A stretch of DNA of 64,000 nucleotides from Paralithodes platypus (GCA_032716605.1 CM064485.1:31363697-31427696); one strand, 5' to 3'; numbered from the stretch's first letter, positions 1-10,595 are shown. Numbers and translations are program-made. Notes: generated from the letters alone by a model not told the origin.

Positions 1-214
1 CCTTTCAGTACCGGTGATGCCTTTCTCGTTATAGTCTGGCAACTATTAGGTTATTGTAATATGCTTATGAAGGGCCTGTAGCAATCACAAGACCTCCATT
101 CCTCTCATTTATCTCTCTTCATTAAATCCCACAGACCGTTCTTAAGGTGCATAAAATCGTTCAAGTAGGGCAGAATTAAGGCAAAACAGACGCCACTGCT
201 ATTGAAAAGGTTTA
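1..214 (+). mobile_element. TTAA-type MITE, ACCGG family, cut by the window edge
   Basis: The sequence starts inside a short non-autonomous DNA element. Its left end (CAGTACCGGTG) and right end (AGACGCC...GAAAAGG then TTTA) match the copies at 1720-1934 and 6093-6309. The first few bases and left target site lie outside the window. Non-coding. Confidence 0.55.
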
Positions 215-241
215 TAGATAGTCACTCGTTGATGGGATCGG

Positions 242-724
242 ATTAAGGGGACAGCGGTGATTTTAGGGGGTCTATTTATTTATATATTCCTTTATTTTTT
301 AGTTTCCTCGCTAGACTTCCATCAAGCTAATGCTCGGTTTACACATGCACAAACTAACATCCCGTCCGTCCCCGACCCCTTAATTCGCCGCGCCTAGGCG
401 GCATCCTTTTTGTGCATGCATAAAATGGTCCTCGTGGGTCGGGGCAACTGCCAGAAAACATGTTATGTCGGGACACCGACGGGACACACACGGACACATG
501 GGAGCAATCGTCGTCTAGACGCAGCCTGGCGGCTCCTAGACGCCGACTAACGGGATGAGAACGGCGGCAAAACAACGTTGGAACGGCCATCGTGGCCACG
601 TGGCCACATGGGGCCTCCAGATTGATGCCGTCCTGCCTATTTTCTTGGTCGGGGACGGACGGGATGTTAATTCGTGCATGTGTGAACCGAGCTTTAAAAA
701 AAACACCCCCAAGACCCTCTATCA
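242..724 (-). mobile_element. TTAAGGGGG-end MITE split by a second element
   Basis: Bases 243-329 and 696-724 match the family seen intact at 5680-5979, in reverse orientation (TTAAGGGG start, then the conserved CTAGAC-TCCATCAAGCT segment, then ACACCCCCAAGACC). The two halves are separated by the 361-bp inverted-repeat element at 332-692, which therefore inserted later. Confidence 0.5.
332..692. mobile_element. Non-autonomous DNA transposon with 46-bp terminal inverted repeats
   Basis: Bases 332-377 and 647-692 are inverted copies of each other with about 3 mismatches in 46 bp (both begin GCTCGGTT and end GTCCCCGACC). The interior is GC-rich and non-coding, and ORFs across it are chance. It sits inside a TTAAGGGGG-family MITE. 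TAA flanks both sides, compatible with a 3-bp TWA duplication of PIF/Harbinger type, but the exact boundary is ambiguous and the superfamily is not established. Confidence 0.65.
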
Positions 725-1180
725 ACGATGTCCCGTGCGACGTTGCCAGGTCGCGGTCTCACGGTATGCCCTCCCCCCTATGACGCCGCCTGGGCGTTAC
801 CGGGTCTCTGTCTGACGGCGACCTACCTTATAGCGGCGTCTGACGCAGACAGGTTGACGCCCTTGTACCGTCTGACGCCTACTGGATGCCGCCCGATCCC
901 CATCCCGTCCATGTCCTTGACCTCAGCTACCGCCGACTCAGCTTATGAGAGTTGTTCGTGTCGAACTTTTCCTGAGGCCCATGACGACCTCTCCCGACGT
1001 CTCTCTTGAGTTAGCGCCCACCCACGTCGCGCAGCGATGTAGGCAAAGACCTCGTTACGACCCTTAAGTCGTGGAGCGCCGGCACTTAATTCGGCATAGT
1101 GTGACACTAGCTTAACCCCGGGATTGTTTTGCTTTCCATCTATTATTCATTTGAGTTTACGGTTATCATTATGTTATTTC
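693..1180. other. GC-rich non-coding stretch, unclassified
   Basis: No supported gene. The stretch is richer in G+C than its surroundings and repeats short TGACGCC/GACGCC words, suggesting decayed repeat sequence. Short ORFs here have no recognisable domain. Confidence 0.3.
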
Positions 1181-1265
1181 ACCGACAATGTTTTCGATTA
1201 CAAGTTATTTCGCCCACAAGGAGTTTCAAGCACAAGTCAATTCGGCCACAAGTTATTTCAGTAAT

Positions 1266-1652
1266 TTAAGGGGTAGTGCTTGGTTTTTGGTCTCTATATA
1301 TATATTTATGAATATATTTTTGAGTTTCCTCGCTAGACCTCCATCAAGCTTAGAAAAACACCCGCTAGACCGCCTTTCAAGATAAATTTGTACATTTTGG
1401 GTAGAAAAATATCCCGGCTGAAGGCCTGTTCCTTCTAAAATTAGAGGCTCGCTATCGCTCGCCAGGGAAAAATAAAAATCGACACCTAAGGGCACGAAAG
1501 GTCTCAATATTGACTAAAAAAATAAATAATAAATTAGGCGAAAGGTCTCAAAATCGCCAAACTAACGGAACGAACGTCTTAATACCTCAACACTAATATG
1601 TTAAATACGAGGGAGAAGGGGGTCCAGTAAAAGCGAGTAGTACCCCCTTAGG
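1266..1652 (-). mobile_element. TTAAGGGGG-end MITE
   Basis: Begins TTAAGGGG and ends CCCCCTTA, with the conserved interior in reverse orientation: CTAGACCTCCATCAAGCT, the GGCTGAAGGCC hairpin region, GCTCGCTATCGCTCGCCAGG, and the repeated CGAAAGGTCT phrase. About 385 bp, non-coding. Confidence 0.6.
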
Positions 1653-1719
1653 TCATGGTATATTTATTGGACTTGCATATTCTACCTTCCAAACAATAGT
1701 GAACTTTGTAGAATCGGTT

Positions 1720-1934
1720 TTAACCCTTACAGTACCGGTGCCGTCCTTTTGACCTTACTCTGGCTACTATTACACGATTTAAACCAGTTTATAGAGAGCC
1801 TCCAGAATATAACAGGCTTTGAACTATCTCACTTAACCATTTTTACTACCACAGATCCTTCTTAAACTGCATTGAATCATCTAAATATAGCTAGACTAAA
1901 ATGACATAGACGTCGCCGGTAAAGAAAGGGTTAA
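1720..1934 (+). mobile_element. TTAA-flanked MITE, ACCGG family
   Basis: A 207-bp core lies between two TTAA sites (1720-1723 and 1931-1934). Its ends are imperfect inverted repeats: CCCTT...ACCGGTGCCGTC on the left and GACGTCGCCGGT...AAGGG on the right. TTAA targets and C-rich termini suggest a piggyBac-mobilised MITE. Confidence 0.6.
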
Positions 1935-2049
1935 CTCGTGTTTGTCAAGGAGGCGGGGTGGGTGGAGTATAACAACTGCTTCTCCATTCCCTGAACAAGC
2001 GGTATAATAATTGAGACACTAAAATTTTATGTATGTAGGCCTATATATT

Positions 2050-3224
2050 CAACTCTGCGTAAGCAGAGTGGTATCGCCCCCGTATAGTGGTACATGCTAA
2101 CCGAAATGTCTGTCTGTCTGTCTGTCCGAGAACTCCTCCTAGACCGTTTGACGGATTTTCACCAAACTTCACACGAACCTTCGGTGCGTGAATTCGAAGG
2201 TAATTAAAAACATATTTTTTGAATTTGTGCAATAGTTATTATCTTAGGTCCTAAAAATGGTTTTGCCCCCCCCCCCTCCCCAACAGCGCCCCCCCCCCCC
2301 CCCATCCCCCCTTTCAGGACCCCCACCGCCGACCCCGTACCTATTCCCTGTGTGTGTGTGTGCCCCATAGGGGCACACACATCACAGAAAGCCAAACATC
2401 ACACACATGTCTCAGATGTGATGATAATAGTGAGACGTATATCTGTCTTTCCGAAAACTCCTCCTAGACCGTTCGACGGATTTTCACACAAACTTCTAAC
2501 GAACATTCGGTGCGTGAAAGCGACGGTAATTAATTTTTTGTTTTTTTAAATTTGTGCAATAGTTATGATTTTAGATCTAAAATATGGTTTTGCACCCCCC
2601 CCCCTCCTGTACCTATTCCCAAGCAATGATGATGGCGTTGTGGGGCCGAAAACATCTCGCCCCGCATTTGTTAGGTTAATTTAGTTTAGTTGACATTAGA
2701 AGTGATGGTAGTAATAGTGGGGATGATGGCATTTGTAGTGATAATGGTGATAATAGTAGTGATGATGGTAATTGTAGTGATGATGGTGATATTAGTAGTG
2801 ATGATGGTTGTAGTTGTACTGATGATGATGACAGCAGTGATGATGATGGTGGTGATGATTACAGTAGTAGATATGATGGTGACAGTACTAGTAGTAGTGA
2901 TGATGGTCATAATAGTAGTGATGATGGTCATAATCTTAGTGATGATGGTGACAAGCAATGATGATAGTTGTAGTGATAATGATGACAGTAGTGATGGTAG
3001 TGACAGTATTAGTGATGATGGTGAGTAGTAGTGATTATGGTGAAAGTTGTAGTGATAATGACAGTAGTAGTGATGATGAGAGTAGTGATGATGGTAAGAG
3101 TAGTAGTGATGACTATAACAGTAGTAGTGCTGATGATAGTAATGGTGATAGTGACTATGTGATGATGGTGACCCATCGCAGAGTTGGGTATGCTGTTTTG
3201 ATTTTGGGCGAAACGACACGTCTA
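2050..3224 (+). mobile_element. HINE/DINE-1-like Helitron-type element, copy A
   Basis: Starts CAACTCTGCG (2050-2059), which also forms a hairpin CTCTGC-GTAA-GCAGAG. The exact inverse CGCAGAGTTG lies at 3177-3186 as a subterminal inverted repeat. A (GTCY)n tract follows at 2108-2128, then two related half-units (about 2130-2278 and 2447-2605) with poly-C tracts, then a long imperfect GAT/AGT triplet region (2690-3170). It ends with a weak stem-loop and CACGTCTACT. This layout matches the DINE-1/HINE group of non-autonomous Helentron-type elements. No rep/helicase coding is present. Confidence 0.65.
2690..3170. repeat. Imperfect GAT/AGT triplet repeat
   Basis: Long mixed array of GAT, AGT and GGT triplets inside copy A. 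It opens long low-complexity ORFs on both strands that are not genes. Equivalent blocks lie at 3884-4364 and 4863-5210. Confidence 0.8.
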
Positions 3225-3288
3225 CTCTGCGTAAGCAGAGTGGTATCGCCCCCCGTATAGTGGTACATGCCGGCCAAAATGTATGTAT

Positions 3289-3319
<31 letters not shown>

Positions 3320-4418
3320 CGTGAACTCCTCCTAGACTGTTTGATGGATTTTCACCAAACTTCACACGAACCTTCGGTGCGTGAATTCGAAGGTAATTAA
3401 AACATATTTTTTGAATTTGTGCAATAGTTATTATCTTAGGTCCTAAAAATGGTTTTGCCCCCCCCTCCCCAACAGCCCCCCCCCCCCCCCCCCTTCCCCC
3501 CTTTCAGGACCCCCACCGCCGACCCCGTACCTATTCCCTGTGTGTGTGTGTGCCCCATAGGGGCACACACATCACAGAAAGCCAAACATCACACACATGT
3601 CTCAGATGTGATGATAATAGTGAGACGTATATCTGTCTTTCCGAAAACTCCTCCTAGACCGTTCAACGGATTTTCACACAAACTTCTAACGAACATTCGG
3701 TGCGTGAAAGCGACGGTAATTAAAATTTTTTTTTTTTAAATTTGTGCAATAGTTATGATTTTAGATCTAAAATATGGTTTTGCCCCCCCCCCCCCCTCTC
3801 CTGTACCTATTCCCAAGCAATGATGATGGCGTTGTGGGGCCGAAAACATCTCGCCCCGCATTTGTTAGGTTAATTTAGTTTAGTTGACATTAGAAGTGAT
3901 GGTAGTAATAGTGGGGATGATGGCATTTGTAGTGATAATGGTGATAATAGTAGTGATGATGGTGATTGTAGTGATGATGGTGATATTAGTAGTGATGATG
4001 GTTGTAGTTGTACTGATGATGATGACAGCAGTGATGATGATGGTGGTGATGATTACAGTAGTAGATATGATGGTGACAGTACTAGTAGTAGTGATGATGG
4101 TCATAATAGTAGTGATGATGGTCATAATATTAGTGATGATGGTGACAAGCAATGATGATAGTTGTAGTGATAATGATGACAGTAGTGATGGTAGTGACAG
4201 TATTAGTGATGATGGTGAGTAGTAGTGATTATGGTGAAAGTTGTAGTGATAATGACAGTAGTAGTGATGATGAGAGTAGTGATGATGGTAAGAGTAGTAG
4301 TGATGACTATAACAGTAGTAGTGCTGATGATAGTAATGGTGATAGTGACTATGTGATGATGGTGACCCATCGCAGAGTTGGGTATGCTGTTTTGATTTTG
4401 GGCGAAACGACACGTCTA
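3225..4418 (+). mobile_element. HINE/DINE-1-like element, copy B (tandem)
   Basis: Directly abuts copy A head-to-tail and is nearly identical over about 1.19 kb, including the (GTCY)n tract at 3289-3322, the poly-C runs and the GAT-rich block at 3884-4364. The main differences are in poly-C length. Tandem insertion is common for Helitron-type elements. Confidence 0.65.
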
Positions 4419-4482
4419 CTCTGCGTAAGCAGAGTGGTATCGCCCCCCGTATAGTGGTACATGCCGGCCAAAATGTATGTAT

Positions 4483-4513
<31 letters not shown>

Positions 4514-5265
4514 CGAGAACTCCTCCTAGACTGTTTGATGGATTTTCACCAAACTTCACACGAACCTTCGGTGCGTGGAGTTTCACCAAACTTCACACGA
4601 ACCATCGGTGCGTGAATTTGACGGTATTTAAAAACAGATTTTTTTAATTTGTGCAATAGTTATGATCTTAGGTCCTAAACAAAATTTTGCCCCCCCCCCC
4701 CTCCTCTCAGGACCCCCCCCCCCCCCCCCCCCCCACCCTGTACCTATTCCCAAGCAATGATGATGGCATTCTGTGTGTGTGTGCCCCGTAGGGGCACACC
4801 ATCGTTCAGGGGGCGAAAAAAAACTTGCCTGCATTTGTTAGGTTAAGTTAGTTTAGTTGACATTAGAATTGATGGTAGCAATAGTGGGGATAATGTTGAT
4901 AGTAGTGATGATGGTGATAATAGCAGTGATGATGGTTGTAGATATAGTGATAATGATAACAGTAGTGATGATGGTAGTGATGATGATAACAGTGGTGAGA
5001 GTAGTAGTGATGATTGTAAGAAGATGGTGATGATAGTAATGGTGATGATGATAGTAGTATTGATGATGGTGACAATTGCAGTGATGATAGTAGTAGTAAT
5101 GATGGTGGTAATATTAGTGATTATGGTAGTAGTAGTGATGATGGTGACAATTGTAGTGATGATGATAGTAGTAGTGATGATGGTGGTAATATTAGTGATG
5201 ATGATAACCCTTCGCAGAGTTGGGTATGCCGTTTTGATTTTGGGCGAAACGGCACGTCTACTTTA
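4419..5265 (+). mobile_element. HINE/DINE-1-like element, copy C (shorter, diverged)
   Basis: Third head-to-tail unit with (GTCY)n at 4483-4516. It has lost one half-unit and its GAT block (4863-5210) differs. Its 3' end is better preserved than in A or B: CGCAGAGT at 5213-5220, then a perfect 7-bp stem GCCGTTT/AAACGGC (5228-5234 with 5247-5253), then ACGTCTACTTTA. Confidence 0.65.
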
Positions 5266-5289
5266 TGTGTATTATTACCGCCGATTTAC

Positions 5290-5592
5290 CGGTATATATG
5301 TTTTAGTTTGCTCCCTAGCCATCAATCAAGCTTAATTCAAAACATCCCAAAGAACCCCTTTCGAGATAGGCCTAGATTTGTAATTTTTTCTGTAAAACAA
5401 ATTCCCGGCCAATTGCCGGTTCCTCCTTAATACAGGCTCGCCATCGCTTGGAAGGAAAACATTCGATACCTAAATGGCGCGAAATGTCTTAATATTGACA
5501 AAGAAATGAGCGAAAGTCTTAACATTTGAAAACTAATGGGGCTAAACATGAATGAGAAGGGTGTTCAGGACAATACAAATACTTCCCCTTAA
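5290..5592 (-). mobile_element. TTAAGGGGG-end MITE, decayed
   Basis: Reverse-orientation copy with recognisable segments (GTTTGCTCCCTAGCC, CCCGGCCAATTGCCGG hairpin, CGAAAGTCTT) ending CCCCTTAA at 5585-5592. The outer left end is unclear because it merges with the end of Helitron-like copy C. Confidence 0.5.
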
Positions 5593-5679
5593 CATGGATT
5601 TAGCTCGGTTTCAACATGGCCAGCACATTATTGAGTGTTACGGTCCGACGAAGGTATCCTGTACGAATTCCGAGCTTGT

Positions 5680-5979
5680 TTAAGGGGGATGTTTTTTTTT
5701 TTCTGGCGCCCCTTTTCCCTCATGTTTAGCCCCATTAGTTATCAGATTTTAGACGTTAGGCCCATTAGTTTGGCGATTTTAAAACCTTTCACCCACCTTT
5801 TTTTTTGTCAATAATAAGACTTTGTGTCTTTTTGGTGTAATTTAGGAGAAATTGGCCTTCGACCGGGATATTTTTTTACCGATAAATGTACAAATTTATC
5901 CTGAAAGGAGAGAGAGGTCTAGCGAGGAAACTAATAAATAAATAAATAAATAAATAAATAAATAGATAGACCCCCTTAA
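5680..5979 (+). mobile_element. TTAAGGGGG-end MITE, best copy
   Basis: Perfect 9-bp ends TTAAGGGGG (5680-5688) and CCCCCTTAA (5971-5979) bound a 300-bp non-coding element. The interior carries the family phrases CCCCATTAGTT, GGTGTAATTTAGG and a TAAATAAA tract. Other copies occur at 242, 1266, 5290, 7528, 13701, 16305 and 59750 and in the second copy of the duplicated block. Confidence 0.7.
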
Positions 5980-6092
5980 TACAGTATATACTGTATATCA
6001 TAAAACTAGTGGCAATTTAATAAACCATGTGATAACTGTGATGTCTGTATAATAATGAAGTGTTTGTTATGTCAATACAACTCAATTACGTT

Positions 6093-6309
6093 ATTTATCC
6101 CTTCTGTACCGGCGACGTCTTTTTAATATATTTCAAGGTATTTTTAGACGATTTTGTGCAGCTTAGAAAGGATCTGTGGTAGTAAAAATGGCCAAGGGAG
6201 ATATTTCGAAGTCTGTTAATTGCTGGATGCCCTTTTTAAACTGAATATAATCGTCTTATAGTAGCCAGAATATAACGAAAAAAGACGTCCCCGGTACTGA
6301 ACAGGTTAA
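6093..6309 (-). mobile_element. TTAA-type MITE, ACCGG family
   Basis: Ends TTATCCCTTCTGTACCGG and CCGGTACTGAACAGG then TTAA. The interior resembles the copies at 1-214 and 1720-1934 in opposite orientation (GACGTC next to both ends). Non-coding. Confidence 0.55.
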
Positions 6310-6440
6310 TATTTTACACATTATTGTCTTATAGCAACAAACATATTTACTTTATATAGCGTGCACTGCTTTTTGTATGTGTCTCAGGAATACTCTTTAA
6401 TTTGCGACATTTTTTCTGGAAGAATATTCTTGCATGGAAT

Positions 6441-7514
6441 GATGGAAGTGTATATACCCGGCACTAGTGATTTAAGTGTATATACCCGGCACTAGTGATG
6501 GAAGTGTATATACCCGGCACTAGTGATGGAAGTGTATATACCCGGCACTAGTGATGGAAGTGTATATACCCGGCACTAGTGATGGAAGTGTATATACCCG
6601 GCACTAGTGATGGAAGTGTATATACCCGGCACTAGTGATTTAAGTGTATATACCCGGCACTAGTGATGGAAGTGTATATACCCGGCACTAGTGATGGAAG
6701 TGTATATACCCGGCACTAGTGATGGAAGTGTATATACCCGGCACTAGTGATGGAAGTGTATATACCCGGCACTAGTGATGGAAGTGTATATACCCGGCAC
6801 TAGTGATGGAAGTGTATATACCCGGCACTAGTGATGGAAGTGTATATACCCGGCACTAGTGATGGAAGTGTATATACCCGGCACTAGTGATTTAAGTGTA
6901 TATACCCGGCACTAGTGATGGAAGTGTATATACCCGGCACTAGTGATGGAAGTGTATATACCCGGCACTAGTGATGGAAGTGTATATACCCGGCACTAGT
7001 GATGGAAGTGTATATACCCGGCACTAGTGATGGAAGTGTATATACCCGGCACTAGTGATGGAAGTGTATATACCCGGCACTAGTGATGGAAGTGTATATA
7101 CCCGGCACTAGTGATGGAAGTGTATATACCCGGCACTAGTGATGGAAGTGTATATACCCGGCACTAGTGATTTAAGTGTATATACCCGGCACTAGTGATG
7201 GAAGTGTATATACCCGGCACTAGTGATGGAAGTGTATATACCCGGCACTAGTGATGGAAGTGTATATACCCGGCACTAGTGATGGAAGTGTATATACCCG
7301 GCACTAGTGATTTAAGTGTATATACCCGGCACTAGTGATGGAAGTGTATATACCCGGCACTAGTGATGGAAGTGTATATACCCGGCACTAGTGATGGAAG
7401 TGTATATACCCGGCACTAGTGATGGAAGTGTATATACCCGGCACTAGTGATGGAAGTGTATATACCCGGCACTAGTGATGGAAGTGTATATACCCGGCAC
7501 TAGTGATTTAAGTG
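6441..7514. repeat. 28-bp minisatellite, 38 complete units plus a partial
   Basis: Exactly 38 units of 28 bp occupy 6441-7504, and a 39th starts at 7505 before the array breaks off. Units contain GTATATAC, CCGG and ACTAGT palindromes. I see only two unit types: most start GATGGAAG, but units 2, 8, 17, 27, 32 and the partial 39 start GATTTAAG. No other substitution or indel was seen. The array abuts a TTAAGGGGG-family MITE on its right. Confidence 0.97.
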
Positions 7515-7527
7515 ATGTCCACTTGAG

Positions 7528-7828
7528 ATATTTTTTTCTGGACCCCCTTTTCCCTCATGTTTATCCCCATTGCTGTTGAGATTTTAAGACGTTCGCCCCA
7601 TTAGTTTGGTGATTTTAGGAACTTTCGCCCCATTTTTGTCAATTTCAAGACCTTTCGTGTCATTTAGGTGTCGATTTTTTCCTGGAAAGCGATAGCGAGC
7701 CTGTAATGTATGAGGAGCCTGCCTTCGGCTGGGACATTTTTCTATACAAAAATGTACACATTTATTTTGAAAGGGTGCCAAGGAGGTGTAATCTTAAGCT
7801 TGATGGTGGTCTAGGGAAAAAACACTAA
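7528..7828 (+). mobile_element. TTAAGGGGG-end MITE, left end lost at the satellite
   Basis: Family segments in order: TTCTGGACCCCCTTTTCCC, CCCCATTAGTTTGG, GTCATTTAGGTGTCGA, the CTTCGGCTGGGAC region and GCTTGATGGTGGTCTAGGG. The left terminus is replaced by the end of the 28-bp satellite, and the right end fades near 7828. Confidence 0.55.
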
Positions 7829-7920
7829 CTAACACGGAACCGCTCTGTGTACCTTCTAATAATATTATGTTTATTAATCTCACCACCACACCCCCAATGA
7901 AATTAATTAAAGTATATATG

Positions 7921-7990
7921 ATCCACCGGGATTCGAATCCGGGTTATCACACACATATTTTTGCCACCTTAACCATTACACCACCAGGAC
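7921..7990 (-). repeat. tRNA-like pol III promoter of a probable SINE
   Basis: On the minus strand, TGGTGTAATGGTTAAGG is a good A box and GGATTCGAATCCC a good B box at normal tRNA spacing. The acceptor and anticodon arms do not fold convincingly, so this looks like a tRNA-derived SINE head or tRNA pseudogene rather than a working tRNA. Confidence 0.5.
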
Positions 7991-8440
7991 GGTTAAAGGT
8001 TTATGCACACGCCTACGACTTATTATCCATTCTCGAATACTGGATATTAATCTAATCATGTTCATATTCCCATCCGCACTATGGTAGCCTACTGTTTAAG
8101 TGAAAACACATCGCTATTTCTTCTAATATTTGCCCGCGATAAAGTTTGATTGACAGTAACATATTTGCGAGAACAGGAGAAGGAGAAGCGGTGTATAAAT
8201 TTCCCGGACATAAAACTTGGAGCGCAAACAGAGGGAGAGGGAGAAAGGAACTCGGGGGGAAGGAAAAACTCTGAAAACAAACTGGCGCTGGAGATATATG
8301 AATTGGTGAAGAGAAGAGTGATTTGTGTTGGCCTTGCATGCAGAACAGAAATATAGTTAGTGTTGGTTGTTTATGTTATAGCCTACTGTAGCTGTGACGC
8401 AGTTTATGGTCATATATTGTAGATTAAGGTAGTTACAGCA
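7991..8440. other. No recognisable feature
   Basis: Unique-looking non-coding sequence. A purine-rich patch (8170-8280) opens short ORFs on both strands without domain character. Confidence 0.4.
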
Positions 8441-8441
8441 C

Positions 8442-8457
8442 ATACACACACACATAA

Positions 8458-8503
<46 letters not shown>

Positions 8504-8526
8504 TGTATATATACTGTATATATATA
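8442..8526. repeat. CA/TA microsatellite
   Basis: CA-rich repeats pass into a (TA)n run with interspersed TACTGTATATA words. Confidence 0.9.
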
Positions 8527-8529
8527 TCC

Positions 8530-9174
8530 CCTACAAGTTTTAATTATCGGATTACAAAGCTACGAGTTGAGTTGTACGTACCTACAGTACGGGTGATCCA
8601 GAAGAACAATTAGCCATTCAATAGTGATTCCAATTCAAATTATTTCATTTTAACTTACTTTTGGAGAAGTCAGCGACTCTGCCAAAATCCACAAGTGTTT
8701 GAAAATATTTCAGAGTCCACCATCGATTCTACGTTTTCTACGCGACACGGCTACGTACCTACTAGGGGCAGTTGACCTTGAACTTAAATATCACTGACAT
8801 TCCGGAAGAAAGGGATAGTGTACCCCCACTCCTTAAACTACTGTTCTCTCAATACGCTCTAGTGTTTTAAATTTTCTCGATTACAAGTGAAGTTGGACAA
8901 TATACCTGCTCCCTCTCTAGTTCCGCGACTGTGCTAGGAGTTAGTGATAAATTTAAGTACTATTTACTGGCAGTGATTCACGTTCCATGTTTTTCCAGAT
9001 TATTTCTCATATATAGTGAAGGAGAAATAAAGCTGTATTATCAAACCATATTTTGCGATATATTTATCCTCTGTTTTCTTTGATATTGTATGTACATATT
9101 TGAACTTGGAAGTCCCAGTGGAGTAGAACTCACCTGTGTCCATTGTTAATCCTGCATAAAATCAGGGCATAACA
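8530..9174 (+). repeat. Possible 5' LTR or leader (R-U5) of the retroelement fragment
   Basis: The sequence upstream of the gag-like ORF has a polyadenylation signal AATAAA near 9026 and ends ...GGGCATAACA at 9174. It is followed one base later by TGGTGGCTAGCGG, which begins with the TGG expected of a tRNA primer-binding site. The left LTR edge and a matching 3' LTR were not found, so the LTR call is tentative. Confidence 0.35.
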
Positions 9175-9231
9175 TTGGTGGCTAGCGGTGGTTCTCTATT
9201 CGGATGGAAAAATTCAATATATTGAACATAT

Positions 9232-9972
9232 ATGGAAAGAAACAGAGATAAAGATACTAATATAAATATGGCCGCTCCACGCTCCCACATCCCCATCCCC
9301 AAATACAATGGGGAGACCTATGAAATCGAAGTGTACATGGACATAGTGAAACCAGGGCTAGACTTAGCTTATACCACGGACCGCGAGAAAATAGCCGTCC
9401 TCCTTACGCACTTGGGAAAAGCCGTTTCCCTTGTAGCCCCGCAGGTAAACCCTGCCCTCACCTGGGATGAATTTAAGCCCATGGTGATTGAGGAAATTAA
9501 GCCTTCTCTGTGTGTGTTTATAGCCCACAATAAAATCAAGGACATTAAATATGACGGTGACCTTGATGCAACAATCACGAACATCAACCAACAAGTCATG
9601 GCCGCATTCCCTAAGTTAAATCGGAACATGCAAGAACAGCACCATTCTAGTGCATCTAGTGCAAGTACTGCCCTCCGCCGTACAAGAATATTTCGCCGTA
9701 CACGAACCCGTAGGTGTCCAGCGGGATATCGTGACAATACGGAGAATATTAACCTCCCAACCCAAGAAACCTATGATCGCAGCCATAAAAAGGTTCACCA
9801 CGCACCCACAATTACCCCACCGAGCTGGCGAACAGGCCCAGTACAACAGACAAACTGCTCCACCAACCACCATCCACCACCGTCCCGGGTACTACCAACC
9901 AAACAGGCCAGCCTTCAAAACACATCAACTGAAGAGAGTGTACCCCCGCAATCAACATCAGCGCCCAGGTAA
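9232..9972 (+). pseudogene. LTR-retrotransposon gag-like fragment
   Basis: A 246-codon frame. About the first 135 residues look like a capsid-type Gag: a K-Y-N-G-E-T segment, a T-D-R-E-K-I stretch, then helical repeats rich in hydrophobics. After about codon 135 the frame becomes Arg/Pro/Thr-rich and probably wrong, because the +1 frame from about 9650 to 10225 continues more plausibly into an acidic tail next to the protease. This suggests a frameshift around 9630-9650. No CCHC zinc knuckle is visible. A Ty3/Gypsy relation is likely but unproven. The start is the first ATG after the putative primer-binding site. Confidence 0.5.
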
Positions 9973-10225
9973 ACCACACCCTCTAGTTATAATCAACTCA
10001 TATGATTTTTCTGCCTGTAATTCCCGGCGCCCTCTCCATTTTATCCGTGACTCTGCCAAATCTAACAGAACCATCCAACCCAGAATCTCCGCAAACGAAG
10101 AAGAACTGCCTGAGGAGGAGATAAATGAAGCCACGGAAGCAGAGGACGTCCTTCAGACCTACCCGGAGGAAGATCACCTCGACCTAGTAGAGGACGAGGA
10201 AGAGACAGAATCCCCAGATTTTTAA
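9650..10225 (+). pseudogene. Gag C-terminal part, shifted frame
   Basis: 191 codons, overlapping the previous frame by about 320 bp. The first half is basic and rich in Gln, His and Pro, a nucleocapsid-like composition without cysteine knuckles. The last third is strongly acidic (E-E-E-L-P-E-E-E, then D-E-E-E-T-E-S). It ends 16 bases before the protease ORF. This ordering fits gag followed by pr. The true protein probably joins the first 135 codons of the previous ORF to this one, but one base change separates them here. Confidence 0.45.
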
Positions 10226-10241
10226 GTTCTCCCCGCCCACC

Positions 10242-10595
10242 ATGGCTTCGGCGGGGGAGTCGAAAACCGAGTGCCCACCTCCCATATATCACCTAGCCAA
10301 GATAAAGGGCATTCCAGTACGCTTACTGATCGACACTGGCGCTGCTCGAGCATGTTTATTTAATTCATACTATGTAAAGCACAATTTTTTTTTTGGCAAC
10401 CTTCAACCTACCACCACGAGCCTAATTAGAGCAGGTGATACCCCTCTCCACAACAGAGGGGAAACCCTCCCCCTCCATGTAACCACTCCTTTCGAGCATG
10501 CGAACTGTTACAATTTTTTTGTGATTTTCCATTCGGAATGTAGACACTGCGACGACTATTTGGGATTGGACCTGCTTCAGAAACTCCAAGCCTAA
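10242..10595 (+). pseudogene. Retropepsin-like aspartic protease fragment
   Basis: 117 codons. Residues about 29-36 read L-L-I-D-T-G-A-A, the D-T-G active-site loop of retroviral-type aspartic proteases. Near the C-terminus Y-L-G-L-D-L-L matches the conserved LGxDxL end of the fold. It would process Gag-Pol in a Ty3/Gypsy-type element. It stops before any reverse transcriptase, and an A-rich tract follows at 10625-10642, so no RT, RNase H or integrase remains. It is likely a dead remnant, and the stop after residue 117 cuts the polyprotein. Confidence 0.65.

Noticed and set aside
2686..3219. 177-codon His/Tyr/Thr-rich ORF on the minus strand, and Val/Met- or Ser/Asp-rich ORFs on the plus strand
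   Set aside because: They only translate the GAT/AGT triplet repeat. The same applies to 3880-4454 and 4863-5335.
6441..7514. CRISPR-like array
   Set aside because: Units are contiguous with no unique spacers, and the setting is a eukaryotic repeat region. It is a minisatellite.
7921..7990. Genuine tRNA gene
   Set aside because: A and B boxes are good, but the acceptor and anticodon stems do not pair, so a SINE or pseudo-tRNA is more likely.
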